The notes under the pieces: model-generated
What the model was told of the DNA's origin: nothing
The model's database searches: none
What the model saw: only the letters and a program-made list of their open reading frames with translations
Shown: positions 22,143 to 34,047 of the stretch, piece by piece
How the letters are laid out: each line of letters begins with the position of its first letter
Position numbering within the stretch: the stretch's first letter is position 1
Assembly (NCBI GenBank): GCA_001466705.2
Contig: LATX02000183.1
Span: 434,001-498,000, forward strand
Direction of reading: 5' to 3'
Source of the DNA: Moniliophthora roreri
Taxonomy: Eukaryota > Basidiomycota > Agaricomycetes > Agaricales > Marasmiaceae
Length of the DNA stretch: 64,000 bases
Translations under genes and position numbers: made by a program

Positions 22143-23033
22143 ATGACCACACTCCCTTCTTTCGTAGAGCTCATGGAAACTTTAGGCATCGAATCCTCAA
22201 GAGGCACATCAGACTCTACACCATCTTCGCGGTCTTCGCCGCCTTCGCCTCAGCCTGACATGTTGGCCATTCCGATGTCATCTCCGACTAGATCACGGTC
22301 AAGTCCTGCCTTGAGGGATCAGGCTTCCCGTAGTCGGACGGCACGGTTTTCTCCATATTCTCCCATTGTGGTGAGTTTTCTCCTTACGAGTTTCGTGACT
22401 GTGAATTGCATCTTCTTAACCGGCCCCACAGTCGACAAATAAACGCAGAGGAAGTGTATCCTCGATCTCCTCAATGTCGTCTGCATCATCGGGAGTATCC
22501 CAGCGAGTGCGTTACACTACTAGTTGCCAAATTCATTACTCATACCACATTAGACGGGTTCTATTTCGCCGAGGCTCTCACCATCTCCTCGTATTCGCCG
22601 GAGAACGGTCAACGGGAAATTGACAATAAACGTCTTTGGCTCGTCGACTGACCTACCGGCCAATACCCCCATTTCCAGCTATGTTCGACGGAAAACTCCC
22701 ATGGCGTCCCCAACCTCACCAACGTTTTCTCGTAATGGGTCAGAAGAGGTCATACCAGCATATCCCATGCCCTTCACTCTACCAACTCTACCAGCATTCC
22801 TCCCAGGGTCTGCCAACTCGGAGTCTTTTCCCATTACACCCGACTCAGAGCTCGAAGACTTTTCTTCGACGCGAATGTCACCTAAACATAGCCCAAAGCT
22901 ACTCTCCGATGATGTGGAGATAAAACAACACCTCCCACGGTCCACCAGACTTCACACTGGTATCCGAATTTCAACTTCTCCTCGTTCCACTGCAAGCAGC
23001 AACACGTCTTGTCATTCCGTTCAAGTTGCCTGA
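22143..23033 (+). CDS. Ser/Pro-rich hypothetical protein
   Basis: Three exons (22143-22370, 22432-22506, 22554-23033) give 260 aa in one continuous frame with clean GT-AG sites, which supports a real gene. The start MTTLPSFVELMETLGIES looks like a short amphipathic helix. The rest is mostly disordered: repeated Ser-Pro dipeptides (SSPPSP, RFSPYSPI, PRLSPSPR), an Arg-rich stretch near residue 115 and a patch of LPTLPAFLPGS. The Ser-Pro sites in basic surroundings resemble proline-directed kinase targets, so a regulated signalling or nuclear protein is possible. No domain is recognised and function is unknown. It is convergent with the GPATCH11-like gene. Confidence 0.68.
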
Positions 23034-23536
23034 GTGCACGGACACTCGTTGTATAACCTGTCCCTACTGTTTTCCTATCACTACTGTACCATAGTAACTA
23101 TACACAACTGGATACTTCGCTATACCCCGATTGGCACATATCACTCCGTCTAGAGCGGCGTACAAAATACTACACTCTTTTTACACTTTCTACTCCCGTT
23201 CAGTCGGAAACATTCGCCGGACTTTTATGTAAACTATATGTTTTTCTTTGGTTTCCATAACAATGGATCATTGGCGCAGCATGTATACATAACCGTATAT
23301 ACATAACTATATCTCTATGTATCTGTCCATGGGTGATGTAAAACTAGGCACAAAGGGTACCTTAAGGCACCAGGACGCACAGTGGCTGTAAAGACGACGA
23401 ATAGAAGGCTTTATGAGACCGCAGGTCTTCCAGCGCCGAATCTCGACATATATCCTGGAGGAGCTATTCAGCAACTGTCTACGTCTCCAAGTATCCCAGA
23501 ATACGAGAAAGGTTGAATGATGTTATCCGCGTTGCT
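23034..23536. other. convergent 3' intergenic region
   Basis: 503 nt of AT-rich sequence between two convergent stops. It probably holds both 3' UTRs. No gene seen. Confidence 0.5.
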
Positions 23537-24851
23537 TCAGTCATGAGCATCCTCGTCAGGTCCCGGACACTGGTTCAACAGATCATCCTGGTTGTCGTAT
23601 TGAGTCCCGCACCAGAAACAATACGCATAATCGTCTCGTAGATAAGACAGCACGAGTGCCAGTCGATCTCGGGCCTAGAAAATGACGATGAGAATGAATT
23701 GGGATACCGAGTTTATATCGTGAATAGATACCAACCTGGAGACGAAGAAACTGCGCGGCTTCTTCAAGAGTGTTCTGCGAATATTCATCCTCAACGACAG
23801 TTGATGTGGGTTCACCGTTGTCATGAGATAGCGCATCAGCTTCCATTTCCCGGCGAAGGCGTGCCTCAATGGAGTCGGTTGGGTGGCGTACCGATGAAGA
23901 AGGCATCACCAACATGGTACGAGTGGCGAGTGCATGCAGGAGCCCTGAAGGAAAGGAGTCCGGGTTTCCAGGGTTCAACCACAATACATTAAACTGAAAA
24001 AAGAAAGTGGTCAACCGACTGTACACGAAAAGCGTTAGAATGAAACTGACCGTTTTGCCAGCCTTCTCGTCTAGGGTCACACATGTTCGTTGCGCAGGTC
24101 CTGCAATACCAATTCAGTTCATGTGAATCTTCTTATAGGAAAGGAAAATGACCTAGCCGTCCTTCAGCCCTCCTCTCCTCGTATTCGCGGCGAGTGCGAT
24201 TGCGAAAGTCATCCTTTGCAGATTCCTCTTCCATCTTCGCCATCTTGGCTACCCGCTCTGCAGAAGTCGGGGACGGACCTCTCTTCAATTTCCTTGAAGT
24301 TCCGATACCCTGTCTTCCTAGATACGAGGAATGCAACATGAATCGGTGAGTTCGGTTGGTACCCTAGGCTTTGGGACCTTACCAGACCACTCGTTCAGCG
24401 GTAATGGCTCTTTCCGATGACCAGATATGCGGGTTTCCGTCTTCTCTTGGTCATCGGCGTTGAGAGCATCCAAGGTCTTTTCCGATGCGACGGAATGGTT
24501 ATTGGCTTCATCCTTTTCTTTATCCTCCTCTTTTTCATTGTCTTCGTCGGCTTTCCCAAGCGATTCTCCGGGCTTGAACCCCATCTTCATCATAATAGAC
24601 AGCGCTTTGTTGCTTGTGCCCGAAGCTTCTTCCTCTTGAGCCCGATGAAAAAGACTCTTGCTCAACCCCTCTTCTCGGGCTTCGAGTTCGCGTTCCCGTC
24701 GACTCTTCTGCCTGTTCTGTTCGTTTTTGGTTTGGGACAATTTCTGTGCATCCTTGCGGAGCTGGCTATAGGTTTTGGGTCCGGAAGGCTTGGTGGTAGT
24801 AGATTCGATGAGGAATTTGTCCGATAGGTAATCATCCTCTTCATCAGACAT
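23537..24851 (-). CDS. G-patch domain protein, GPATCH11-like
   Basis: Five exons (24383-24851, 24153-24317, 24051-24100, 23736-23993, 23537-23674) give 359 aa. It starts MSDEEDDYLSDKFL, the acidic opening of the GPATCH11 family. Next come a basic coiled-coil stretch and the G-patch ALSIMMKMGFKPGESLGK (residues ~85-103), then EPLPLNEWSGRQGIGTSRKL and a charged helical region. The protein closes with the family's C-terminal signature DYAYCFWCGTQYDNQDDLL and CPGPDEDAHD (two Cys pairs, probably a small metal site). G-patch proteins activate DEAH-box helicases in splicing or ribosome assembly; the human relative is reported at kinetochores and in the nucleus. The match at both ends makes the family call firm. 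Confidence 0.92.
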
Positions 24852-25294
24852 GTTGATGCGTCTAAGTGCAGCTAGATGATATAATTTTCGGTAATGCAAT
24901 GATTTCCGTTTCATCGTTTCAAATCCAATGACATTCATCAGCTTGTGGGCGGTCTACAGCTGCATCGTGTATCATGACGTACAACTACTGAGAATGCCAA
25001 CGAATGATCAAGTTTGATAATAACACTCGTGTTGCCAGCATTATGTACCAGAGTTTTCAAGAACATTACATAGCGGTGTTAGTTAAGGAAACACTAGCTA
25101 TGAATAACAGAACATCAGAACGAAAAAACTCGACGCCTCGAGGACACGAATAAATTGAACGTTTACTATTGCAGCCTGCAGGCACCCACAGGCGCAATTT
25201 ACTGTCATAGGAAAGGGCGAATGTAACAACAGCATGGAATGGAGGAAACGTTTGAGAACATGGCAGATGAGCGATGGGCGTAAAATCGTAATCA
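24852..25294. other. intergenic region
   Basis: 443 nt holding the promoter of the G-patch gene and the 3' side of the RRM gene. No gene seen. Confidence 0.5.
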
Positions 25295-26483
25295 TTAAGC
25301 GGCGGCGGGGGCAGCAGGAGTAGTAGTGGCATCAGTGGCAGGAGCAGGGACAACATATTTGGTAGAGTCGGCTGGGGCAGCATCGTCAGCAGCATCGGTC
25401 TCCTGCTGAGCATTGATAGCAACTTTGACGGCAATAGGTCGGCTGTCGACTTCCTTGCCCTGCAACAATTCAATGGCCTTTTTCTGTTGCTCCTCACTGC
25501 CAACGTCGACAAAACCATAACCTTTGCTGCGCCTGGGGCGTCCCCAGCTCCTGCGAACAATACGTGCAGAGTTGACGAGGATGCCGGCGTCAGTGAAGAG
25601 TGCGGCAAGGCCAGCGTCGTCAACGTTGAAACCGAGATTAGCGACAAAAAGAGTGGTTTTGGACTGTTCACCCTCTGGATCCACACCAGCAGGGCGTGGA
25701 GGGCGTACAGCACGAGCCTTGCGAGGACGAGACTCCTTCTCCACACCTTCAGCGTCAGTGGGAGCAGTGTCAGAGGGAGCGCCCTCAACCCTAGCCTTCT
25801 TGGCCTTGCGCTGCGAGACGAGTGGGTGAGCTGTTGATGTTGTTTTAAATGAGCAAGTTGACTCACGGAAGGCTTCTTCTTCTTTTTCTTGGGCTTGGCG
25901 GCTTCTCCGGCGGCGGCGGCGGGGTCTTCAGGCTTGGTTGCGTCGCCGTTGGCCTCAGCCTCTGAGACCTCCCCGGGGACAGCTTTGCTGCCACGCCTGC
26001 CGGGTCTCCTCTTTGGCTTCCTCTCCTTTTTCTCCTTGTCCTTCTGTTCGGCCGGTTTGGCAATCTCAATGACTACCGGACGACCGTCAAGTTCCTTGCC
26101 TTTGAGGATCTCGACAGCCTTGTTTACAGCCTCTGCACTCGAGAGAGCGACAAAACCATAACCCGCAGAACGGGTGCCCCTTAGGATGACTTGGGCAGAG
26201 ATACTGAAGGAGAAAACATATGAATAAAAACGTAATGGCAGTGCATGTGTTTGCCACGTACATGTCTTTCTCTACGGGTGCAAAGAAAGCCTTAAGCCCT
26301 TCATCCGTAGTGGTGTACGCAAGGTTACCTGCAAAGACCTGAGGAACAGGAGGAAAGTAGAGAATCAGAAGCTGGATTAGAAAGGAAGAAATTGGTGGTG
26401 CAGACCTTGAAACCAGGGGCTTCTTCAACCTGCGTAGCGGACGCGCCATTTTGGGTGACTTGGGTGGCGGGGGCTTCGGCCAT
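25295..26483 (-). CDS. two-RRM RNA-binding protein
   Basis: Four exons (26406-26483, 26262-26338, 25867-26203, 25295-25810) give 335 aa. RRM1 (residues ~27-105) has RNP2 VFAGNL and RNP1 SAGYGFVAL. A Lys-rich linker with several nuclear-localisation-like clusters (KPKKKKKKP, KAKKARVE) runs to about residue 215. RRM2 (~216-300) has RNP2 LFVANL and RNP1 SKGYGFVDV. An Ala/Thr/Pro tail follows. Both RNP1 and RNP2 aromatic positions are present, so RNA binding is likely. The arrangement resembles fungal Rnp24-type nuclear proteins, but I cannot choose a specific orthologue. It is divergent from the GH128 gene (564 bp). Confidence 0.88.
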
Positions 26484-27047
26484 TGTGCTGGTAGATGAGG
26501 AACTGAGCTTTTTTCGTGGGGTGAACTGGGGATGAACTGAAATGAACCGGGGTGAGTGTCAATTGAAGGTTGAAGAAAAAAAAAAACTTGACAACTTGAG
26601 AGATTTGTTTTTGTCGCCCATGGCACGTGCTCGGCAAAGCTTATGCATCATAGAGCCAAACAAGAGGAAGACAGCTACAGCCGAGACGGCGTATTTGATT
26701 TGATGGAGACCCTGGGACTCCCCATTCGGTGAACCCTGAAAAATGATCTACATACATAAAAAAAAATTAACATGGCGCTCGATATTCGTTGGCTCGTGCA
26801 TCGAATGATCGCAAATGGACATGCATGACATGACAGTCGAACCTTGGTCGAGCTCAAGTTCCAGAACTGGTGCCAGTCAAGCTGGTCTGTGTTGTCAAGC
26901 GAGCGTGGGAAAGGTACGTTTATGTTGCAAGTCGGTTCAAAAAAAGAATCATAACCTGTCTTGCTCTCAACCTCCACCGTCGCTCTCTCAGGGCATCTAC
27001 ACTCATTTCTTCCTTCCATTCATTTTCACCACACATATCATCAGGCA
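26484..27047. other. divergent promoter region
   Basis: 564 nt between the start codons of the two-RRM gene and the glucanase gene. It contains short A/T runs; nothing else identified. Confidence 0.5.
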
Positions 27048-27452
27048 ATGGCCGCTATAAAGCTCTTTAACCTCATTACATTGGCTACCATAGCCATCCT
27101 CGCTTCTTCCTTTGGTCCTCAGTCAGCTAATGCCCTTTCTAACCATGGTGCCATCCACCGGCGGGACTTTCATCGTGGTCATGGCTCGCTAGCCAAGAAG
27201 AAACGCAGCAATCCTTCCAGGCGCTGCAAGAGCCGCTCTAATAATGGCTCTAACACTTCTCTATCTGGTTCCATCACCGTCTCTCCTCCTACTGTACTCT
27301 CGGGAGATAATAACAACGATAATGGAAACAATGGAGATAATGGCAATAACAACAGCAACAACAACAACAACGAAGGCAACAATGATAGCAACAATGGCAA
27401 CAGCGGCGGCCAAACCAACACCAACGCCAACACCAACACCAACACCAACACC

Positions 27453-27495
<43 letters not shown>

Positions 27496-28566
27496 GCAGC
27501 AGCAACAACAACGGTGGAAATACCACTCCTCCCCCCTCATCGGGCGGAGGCTCAGGTAACGGCAACGCTGGCTCTGGCAAGGTGTGCCTCGCTTGGCCTA
27601 ATGGCGAAGACCCCGCTCTCGCAAATTTCGCCACGAACCAAGGTGGAATGTTAGTCATCCTCCTCCTTCATCTCATCCCATTCTTGACTGACCCACCATT
27701 AGCCTCTACACCTGGAGTCCTTACCTTCCCTCTGACCTTCATGGCTACCACGGTGTTCCCATGTTATGGGGCCCCAACCAGGTTGATGATTTTACCCGCT
27801 TGGTCAAGCCTGGCTACTCCAACTGGGTTCTCGGCATGAACGAGTACGTCTCCTATTTCGTTATATCCACATGCTCATACACCCCCTATTAGACCCGATC
27901 AGGCCGGTCAATCCAATATGTCTCCTCAGGATGCTGCCAACCTCTGGCAACAACACATCCAGCCCCTCGCTTCCCAGGGTTACAAGCTCGTCACACCCGC
28001 CTGCACATCCGATCCCAGAAGCAGGCAGTGGATGAAGGATTTCTTCGCCGCTTGCAACGGTTGCACGGTCAGTCACTCTCACCATCATATCAACTGTCGA
28101 TGGTCGCTCACAAGTACTACACATAGTTTGATGCTCTTGCCTTGCACTACTACGATGTTTCTGCCGACCATTTCATTGGTTACCTCAAGGACTTCCACGA
28201 CACCTTCAACTTGCCTATTTGGGTCACCGAATTCGCTTGCCAGGTATGCTTCTACCCTTCTAGTGTTTTCTTTGCATTGAACCAATATGACGTAGAACTT
28301 CAACGGCGGCCCACAATGCTCTTCCCAAGAAATTGAGAACTTCATGTCGAAAGCTGTCAGCTTTATGGAAAGCACCGATTGGGTCCATCAATACTGCTGG
28401 TTCGGTGAGTATTCTGCCTGTCGACCTTATCCGAATTAGCCCTGATCTTGTAATAACAGGTGCCATGCACGACATGCAGAACGTCAACTATCTCAACCAG
28501 CTCATGTCTGGTGACGGCAACCCCACTGGCCTTGGTTTCAAATACCTCTCTGGTCAATCATATTGA
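27048..28566 (+). CDS. secreted GH128 beta-1,3-glucanase with Asn/Thr-rich linker
   Basis: Six exons (27048-27649, 27703-27843, 27893-28067, 28127-28243, 28296-28404, 28460-28566) give 416 aa. The N-terminal signal peptide is KLFNLITLATIAILASS, with cleavage likely after ANA or nearby. A basic stretch (Lys/Arg-rich, possible Kex2 sites) follows. Then comes a ~100-residue Asn/Gly/Thr/Ser low-complexity linker coded by AAC/ACC repeats. The catalytic domain (residues ~185-416) shows YTWSPY, GVPMLWG, VLGMNEPDQAGQSNMSP with the predicted acid/base Glu, ALHYYD, and IWVTEFAC with the predicted nucleophile Glu. It ends WVHQYCWFG. The family (formerly 'glycosyl hydrolase catalytic core', e.g. Lentinula GLU1) cuts beta-1,3-glucan of the cell wall. 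A role in wall remodelling is inferred. Confidence 0.93.
27409..27496 (+). repeat. AAC/ACC simple repeat coding the Asn/Thr linker
   Basis: A hexamer-type (AACACC) run passes into a pure AAC trinucleotide run inside exon 1 of the glucanase gene. It codes alternating Asn-Thr, then about 16 consecutive Asn. The antisense frames give poly-Leu and poly-Cys, which are artefacts. Such tracts vary in length by slippage. Confidence 0.85.
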
Positions 28567-29824
28567 CGGACTTTTTTTTAAATACCCCCTCTTTTAGTAC
28601 TACCTGCCACCCGTTGTACGGTGTAGAGATGTGGTCATTATGTTCGCTTTATTAGTCGGTTGGTCATTCGGGTACATCTCTTTTTGTTATAGTACTCGTT
28701 CCGTGTAGTGATCGTGCTGTGCATTTGGTTTCCTGGTTGATTGGAATACAGTAGTTGTTCTGTGCTTCTAAGATATGGAATGCTTTCTTGCATGCGTGCA
28801 TGGTGTCTAATGTGAACAAAGATCATCGTGCAGTGAATCCGAGTTTCGTACATGCTATAAACTAACCATTTATGTTTGCTACGAACACCCGAAGTACCAA
28901 GAACTCGAGAGAATGCGACCCGGTGCGAGCAAGACAAGCGAGAGATGGAAATTAGGCGCCAAAATTTGACTGACATCATATTGTGCGCTCACTGCTCAGG
29001 GTAGCGTTGATAAATGAAACTGGGAGCCAAAAGCTGCGCACTAGCCGCGCTCTGACAATGCCTGTGAAGAGACCTGAGCATGGGGTCACTCTTATGGGTC
29101 AAATACACGTACAAGAAACAGTTTTATAGCCTTCCTACCACCACCGGCGCAATGTAGAAAGCGAGTCAAGGACGAGGTTGCTGCCGCCCTGGAGCATGAG
29201 ACAGAGAAATCTTTGATAAGAAAGCGGGAGACCATGAGGTTTAAAAGCTTGTTCGGCGAGTTTTGAGAAACGCCCAGATGATACAGTTCTGTTTTACATT
29301 GGACCATGGCATATGCAAGGGCGCAGGTAAAGTACTACCGAACTTGAAAAGCGGATATTGAGCGGGAAAACATAGTAAATGCCGGTATGGCGTCGATTCA
29401 GAAGACTGAGGTACACACCCTAAGGTTTAATAGCGGGTTACGGGTACAATATGATTGGATTTGAGGGTCCAAAAGCCAGCTCACGAGGATTAATACGGAC
29501 ACCTCAGTGGAGTGCGCACCCTCGGTTAAGTTTTCGTCGATTGGCTATCAAGTCCTCGGAAATACGAATTTTGATGGTAGATAACGAAGAGGACCAGTGC
29601 TAAGAATAGAGGAAACAGAGGAACGTCGGAATCATGAGAGCAACATGAGAGGGACCTCGGTGGGAGGTTGGAGACTAGAGTGCGATAGTTGGACGACCGT
29701 GACAGGATGCGTACGGCATTGGCGGAATACTGCCCCAGACGAACCCCGTGCTAGCAAACAATAGAAATGGTGTGGAGGCGCAGGTGCAAGCAATCAGAAC
29801 TTGGTTCCTTCCACAACGTGCCCA
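28567..29824. other. intergenic region
   Basis: About 1.26 kb between the glucanase stop and the AhpD-like gene. Only short frames without recognisable motifs occur; no RNA gene or mobile element was noticed. Confidence 0.45.
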
Positions 29825-31176
29825 ATGGTCAGGCATCTCCCTCCCGCGATCAAGCAGCTGCTCACTCTCCGCAATCCCCACCCAATCCCAAGTCCACCAC
29901 TTCCCCATCTTCATCGGGTTCTCACCAAGACATTCTTGGATGCAAGGAGCAAGAAGGCAGAAACCGGCTGGCTCGTGTTGACGGCAAGTTCGGAAGCCTC
30001 TTTCCCCAGTCGATCATTCATACTGATATCCCAAGCAGGCTTGCACATTGCTGACTGCTAATCGACCGCCTTGCTTTGGAGAGCTGTACCGCTTCGTAAC
30101 TCGTTCCGACGTCGGAGACATCAACTCTTCTCGTCGAACACTTGCAGAATCCGTGCATAGGGCCGCGATTATCAGAGAATCCGCATTAAAGAGTACAATC
30201 TTTGTGGGCGTTCCTCGGGTGCGTACTTGGTTTTAATTCACTTGTTCGTTCCCGAAATTCTCATCAGATATGATATAGGTCATTCTCTCCCTTGCGGCTC
30301 TGAACGAGGCTCTTGATGAAGACGTAAAGTCAGCTCTTAGAAAACACTCCAAGAGGTACGCTCCCAATCACCTGGCCACGTATTATTCCGGTCACTGACG
30401 ATTTATATGCATCAACCTCGGTTTTTCTTCCTCTTCTCGTGGTCGTGGAATGAAATCAAAATACGATTTTGCTCTCGGGCTTCTGGGAAAATTTGGACAA
30501 TTCCATCTGTTAGGAATGCTACTCCCGAGAACATCGAATCAACCATTTCTCGTGGACGAGCGCTGTGGGACTCCATCTATACGCCTCATGCTGATAAACT
30601 CCACGACAAACTTGGCTCTTATCATCCAGATTTCATCTGTGAGTTCCGTGCTTTCTAGACACCATCGTCCAAGACATCCGGGGATACTAGTGTGGTCTCA
30701 ATCCGAGTTCGTGCCATATGTCATTCTGAAGAGCAATGCCGATTATCTGATTGGGGCGTGTCGAAGATTTCTTTTTCCTTTTCCCCTAATTTTCTTCCCG
30801 GTTCGAGACTCATTTCGGTTAATATTAATCACGTCTATCTTCCACAGCTTTCATTATCCAAAGTTATGGCGCCGTACTCTCCCCCCTGCCTGGAACCGTG
30901 AAGGCTTTCTCCGAAGCCAGCTCTGTCGATGACCCGGATCAGGGAAACCTCAGTCGGGCACTCGGATCGGTGGTCGGGGTTGCATGTTTACGTGCGGAGG
31001 AACGTGTTGTCCCACAACTTACCAGTCACGTCTTTGGCCTCCTAAAGGCACGCTATGTGGAAAACCAGAGTGAAGAAGACGTATGGCTGTCAAGCGATGA
31101 GGGAGCGGAGTGGGTCTTGAGGACGGTAGATGAAGTTCTCGATGGCGTCAAGATGGACACAAAGGCCAAACTATAG
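29825..31176 (+). CDS. AhpD-like (carboxymuconolactone decarboxylase-type fold) protein
   Basis: Five exons (29825-29983, 30039-30218, 30279-30355, 30514-30638, 30848-31176) give 289 aa. The all-helical pattern matches basidiomycete AhpD-superfamily proteins: [20 protein letters not shown] in the first helix pair, [20 protein letters not shown] and [12 protein letters not shown] (the helix order of the CMD fold), then [32 protein letters not shown] and [20 protein letters not shown]. The CxxC redox pair of bacterial AhpD is not evident, so peroxidase activity is doubtful. Intron 1 uses a GC donor (GCAAGT at 29984) that alone keeps the LVLT-ACTLL reading. It is convergent with the DUF6593 gene at 31540. 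Function unknown, perhaps mitochondrial. Confidence 0.7.
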
Positions 31177-31539
31177 CTTGCTATGAAAACGAGGTGAGGT
31201 CTGGTGACATAGTTGACCCTGCGATTGTACCTTTTCTTCGGAACGAATTTATGTGGATGCATGTAAACGCTGTATGGGTTAATATCCTTTCCAGAGATTA
31301 AATCTCTTATGAAAAGCCGGTGATGAATAGTCTTCACGGGGCGCACAAACTCGTGTCGCGAAATTAATTAAATCAAACATTAAACAGACTTACAAACTTA
31401 TCGATGAACGACATCATAGGATGAGAAATTAAAGATTCGTTATTGAGTAGGCGCGATTTTAACTTGATGTTGTACATGGCGTGTTATACAGGGTCGGAGT
31501 AGAGTATTACAGAGTGTAAGTTAGGACTAGGGGAGATGT
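31177..31539. other. convergent 3' intergenic region
   Basis: 363 AT-rich nt between two convergent stop codons. No gene seen. Confidence 0.5.
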
Positions 31540-32377
31540 TCAAAGATTGTACATCTGACAAAACCGGTAGAGCATTGCAGTGACTGTGACAATATCCATG
31601 ATCGGGGGATGCATCTGATCGCCCAGTGAGTACTTTGGTAGATCTTGAGCCCAAAAATTGAGGGTAGCTTACCACTGTCCCTGCGCCGGCGGAACGTATG
31701 AAGTGGAGTTCACCGTAAACATCACCTATTTGATAACGGGTTTGTCGCATCGGCCGATAGAAAGCAAGGACATTGTTATTCTGATCCAGTAGCTAGGACG
31801 AAGAGTCAGGAACGTGGTACAGTAGTATGCAGTCCAGCGACTCACCCAAACATCATGCCCGGTGCTTGCGGGTCGCCATCGATATTGCAGACCGTCCGGA
31901 CCATTAAATATGCGGCATCCCTGGACAATTTTTAAGTGAACATGAGGCGCGTAAAAATTTAATGGACCCACGTAGGCGCGGGGGTCTGGTCGAACGAGAT
32001 CCGCCATGGGAAGTGTGCTCTGGGATCCGACACCATATTTCAGCTAGAGTGCGGTTGAGAGGCAGTCGTGAAACAAACCTTCCCCATCACGATACGACCA
32101 AGACCGCCGTTGGCTGCCCACTCGAGCTTCGCTACTCGATCTTCCTTATTGGAACGTATGGCACGCCACAATGTAGTGACGCTAGTGCCGTTAGCACTCA
32201 CGGTCGTCTAGATAGTGGATGAATGAGTCATAGAGTAGTAAACATGGGATGCGATAAACGAGAACCTACCTGGAAACGGTAAAGAACACCCCAGGAGTTG
32301 AAAAGCTGGCTTTCTCGCGGGTCCTGGTTGGTCCAGGATAAGATGTCGTCAGGAGCAGCTGCAACGGGCACGGCCAT
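31540..32377 (-). CDS. DUF6593-domain protein
   Basis: Five exons (32270-32377, 32079-32207, 31846-32019, 31673-31792, 31540-31614), all phase 0, give 201 aa. The domain fills the protein: an N-terminal strand set ending in WGVLYRFQ, VTTLWRAIRSNKEDRVAKLE, then RIFNGPDGLQYRWRPASTG, DVWLLDQNNNVLAFYRP, YQIGDVYGELHFIRSAGAGT and the hydrophobic C-terminal helix MDIVTVTAMLYRFCQMYNL. The YRW motif, the DxxNxxxAxF strand and the final TAML helix are hallmarks of this expanded, functionally uncharacterised basidiomycete family. The C-terminal helix could be membrane-associated. A second, more damaged-looking member sits at 20452-21197. Confidence 0.8.
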
Positions 32378-33426
32378 GTTTGTGAGAAGAGAAGGACTAG
32401 AGAAGGGTTCGAGGATACAACCACCGGTCTTCCTATGGGGGTTTTATATGCGGAAACCTTAGTCAAATTGGCAAAAATGTTTTATTTTCCACCTGATAGA
32501 CCAGGAGGTGATCGAAACGTGGGCAATGGCGCGACATGATAAAGATGGACGCGTCCACAACGTGTTCGAAGAAGCACAAAATCCACGCTGAGCCCTTGGT
32601 CATTGGAGCAAACGTCTCCGAAATAGTTAACCATTCAAGACCAATACGGTTGACACGAGTTAGCATATTAAGCGCTGACATTCGATTGAACGCATACACA
32701 CGAGAGAAATACGTCGGCAGGTCCCGTCTGCCTATTCACCGTATGTCCTGGTGAGAAGTAAAGGGCCGCATTATGCCATCTCGAATTTTCGGAAAGCGAG
32801 AACCTTCAACGCGTTGATGGATCTTTCAGCACGGGGCAGTCTGCATTTGGCAGTTTGGACACTCGATAATGGTTCGCACCCCAAAGAGGAACTCGAGGCG
32901 TGCGTCCCATAACCGGGGTTTAGGACACGATGCCTACAGCATGTCGGGACTACTGAATGTGGTTGAAAGGGGAAGAAGATAGGGAAGATTCATCGGAAGA
33001 TCTCCAAAGAAATTCAACATCTCCAGATTGGACTGGAAACGAAAGGGCGAAGGAGAGTGATATATTGACACCAAAAAGGCAACGCGGGCGTTAACAGCTG
33101 GATACATCGGGAACAAACCCATTAACGAAGTAAAACGGTCTCCAGGTTTTGGCGGGGAGCCTTCAACAGTGGATGGTCAACCAAAGTTTAATCTTTATCC
33201 ATGAACTTAACCAGTACTTTCGTTTCCGGCAATTGGCCGTTGTATACATCATGATTGGCACGTAAAAGAGCTGGTATGTTGGTCGGAGATGAGCGGGAGG
33301 GCTTTCGAAATGAATTTCCGGAGTCCTCTCAATTCTGATTTCAGTGATCAGATGAGTACCTGTAAGTGGTCAGTTTCAGAATGAGTCAATACGAGAACGC
33401 AACTGTCGACATACTCGGTTTTGGAA
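32378..33426. other. intergenic region
   Basis: About 1.05 kb between the DUF6593 gene start and the uL11m stop. Short frames only; nothing supported. Confidence 0.45.
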
Positions 33427-33918
33427 TCAAGGAACGACTTGAATCCCCAATGACCTGGCACTTCCAACAACCATTCGGGCAATATTTTCGAGGGAGAGAT
33501 GGCTCATGTGCTCGTCCTTTGACTTGATCTTCGCAATTTCGTACACATGTTTGAGACTAATGGTTCCAACTATGTCATGGCCGGGCTTTCCTGTGCCTTT
33601 TTCAATGCCAGCGGCTTTTTTGAGGAAGTATGTGGTTGGTGGGGTTTTGGTGATGAAAGTGAATGAACGGTCCGGTCGAACTGTAATGAGGGTGGGTGTG
33701 GGTACACCAGGTTCAATACCCGCTGTCCTAGCGTTGAATTCCTTGCAGAAATCCATAGATTTGACACCACGAGCACCAAGTGCTGGGCCGACAGGTGGTG
33801 TCGGTGCTGCCTTGCCAGCTGCAATGAGAATCCTCTACAAACAGCACACGTTGAAGCCTGAATCACATTCAACTGACCTGACACTCACCACAACCTGGTT
33901 TTTGACCGCTTTTGACAT
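33427..33918 (-). CDS. MRPL19: mitochondrial large-subunit ribosomal protein uL11m
   Basis: Two exons (33889-33918, 33427-33834) give 145 aa. It begins [20 protein letters not shown] and carries the uL11 signature [20 protein letters not shown], then the N-terminal domain strand [20 protein letters not shown]. The C-terminal rRNA-binding domain has [16 protein letters not shown] and [16 protein letters not shown]. Family role: base of the GTPase-associated stalk of the mitochondrial large subunit. There is no long presequence, which is normal for this protein in fungi. It is head-to-head with the aminopeptidase gene, only 129 nt between start codons, so the promoter must be shared or overlapping. 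Confidence 0.96.
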
Positions 33919-34047
33919 GGTCTACTAGAGTGCTGAAAGCCTAAAGCAAAGAACGGAAGCCAAACAAATTCTCTTTCGGCAAATTGGCACGTGTCAAGCA
34001 AGGACTCGGAGCTTTGCACGCGCGTCACTTGAATTCTAACTGTAACC

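Noticed and set aside
24417..24827. 136-codon plus-strand frame with hydrophobic stretches
   Set aside because: Antisense of the GPATCH11-like first exon, whose coding sense is established by motifs at both ends.
27179..27658. Minus-strand frames with long poly-Leu and poly-Cys runs
   Set aside because: They are the antisense reading of the AAC/ACC repeat in the GH128 gene.
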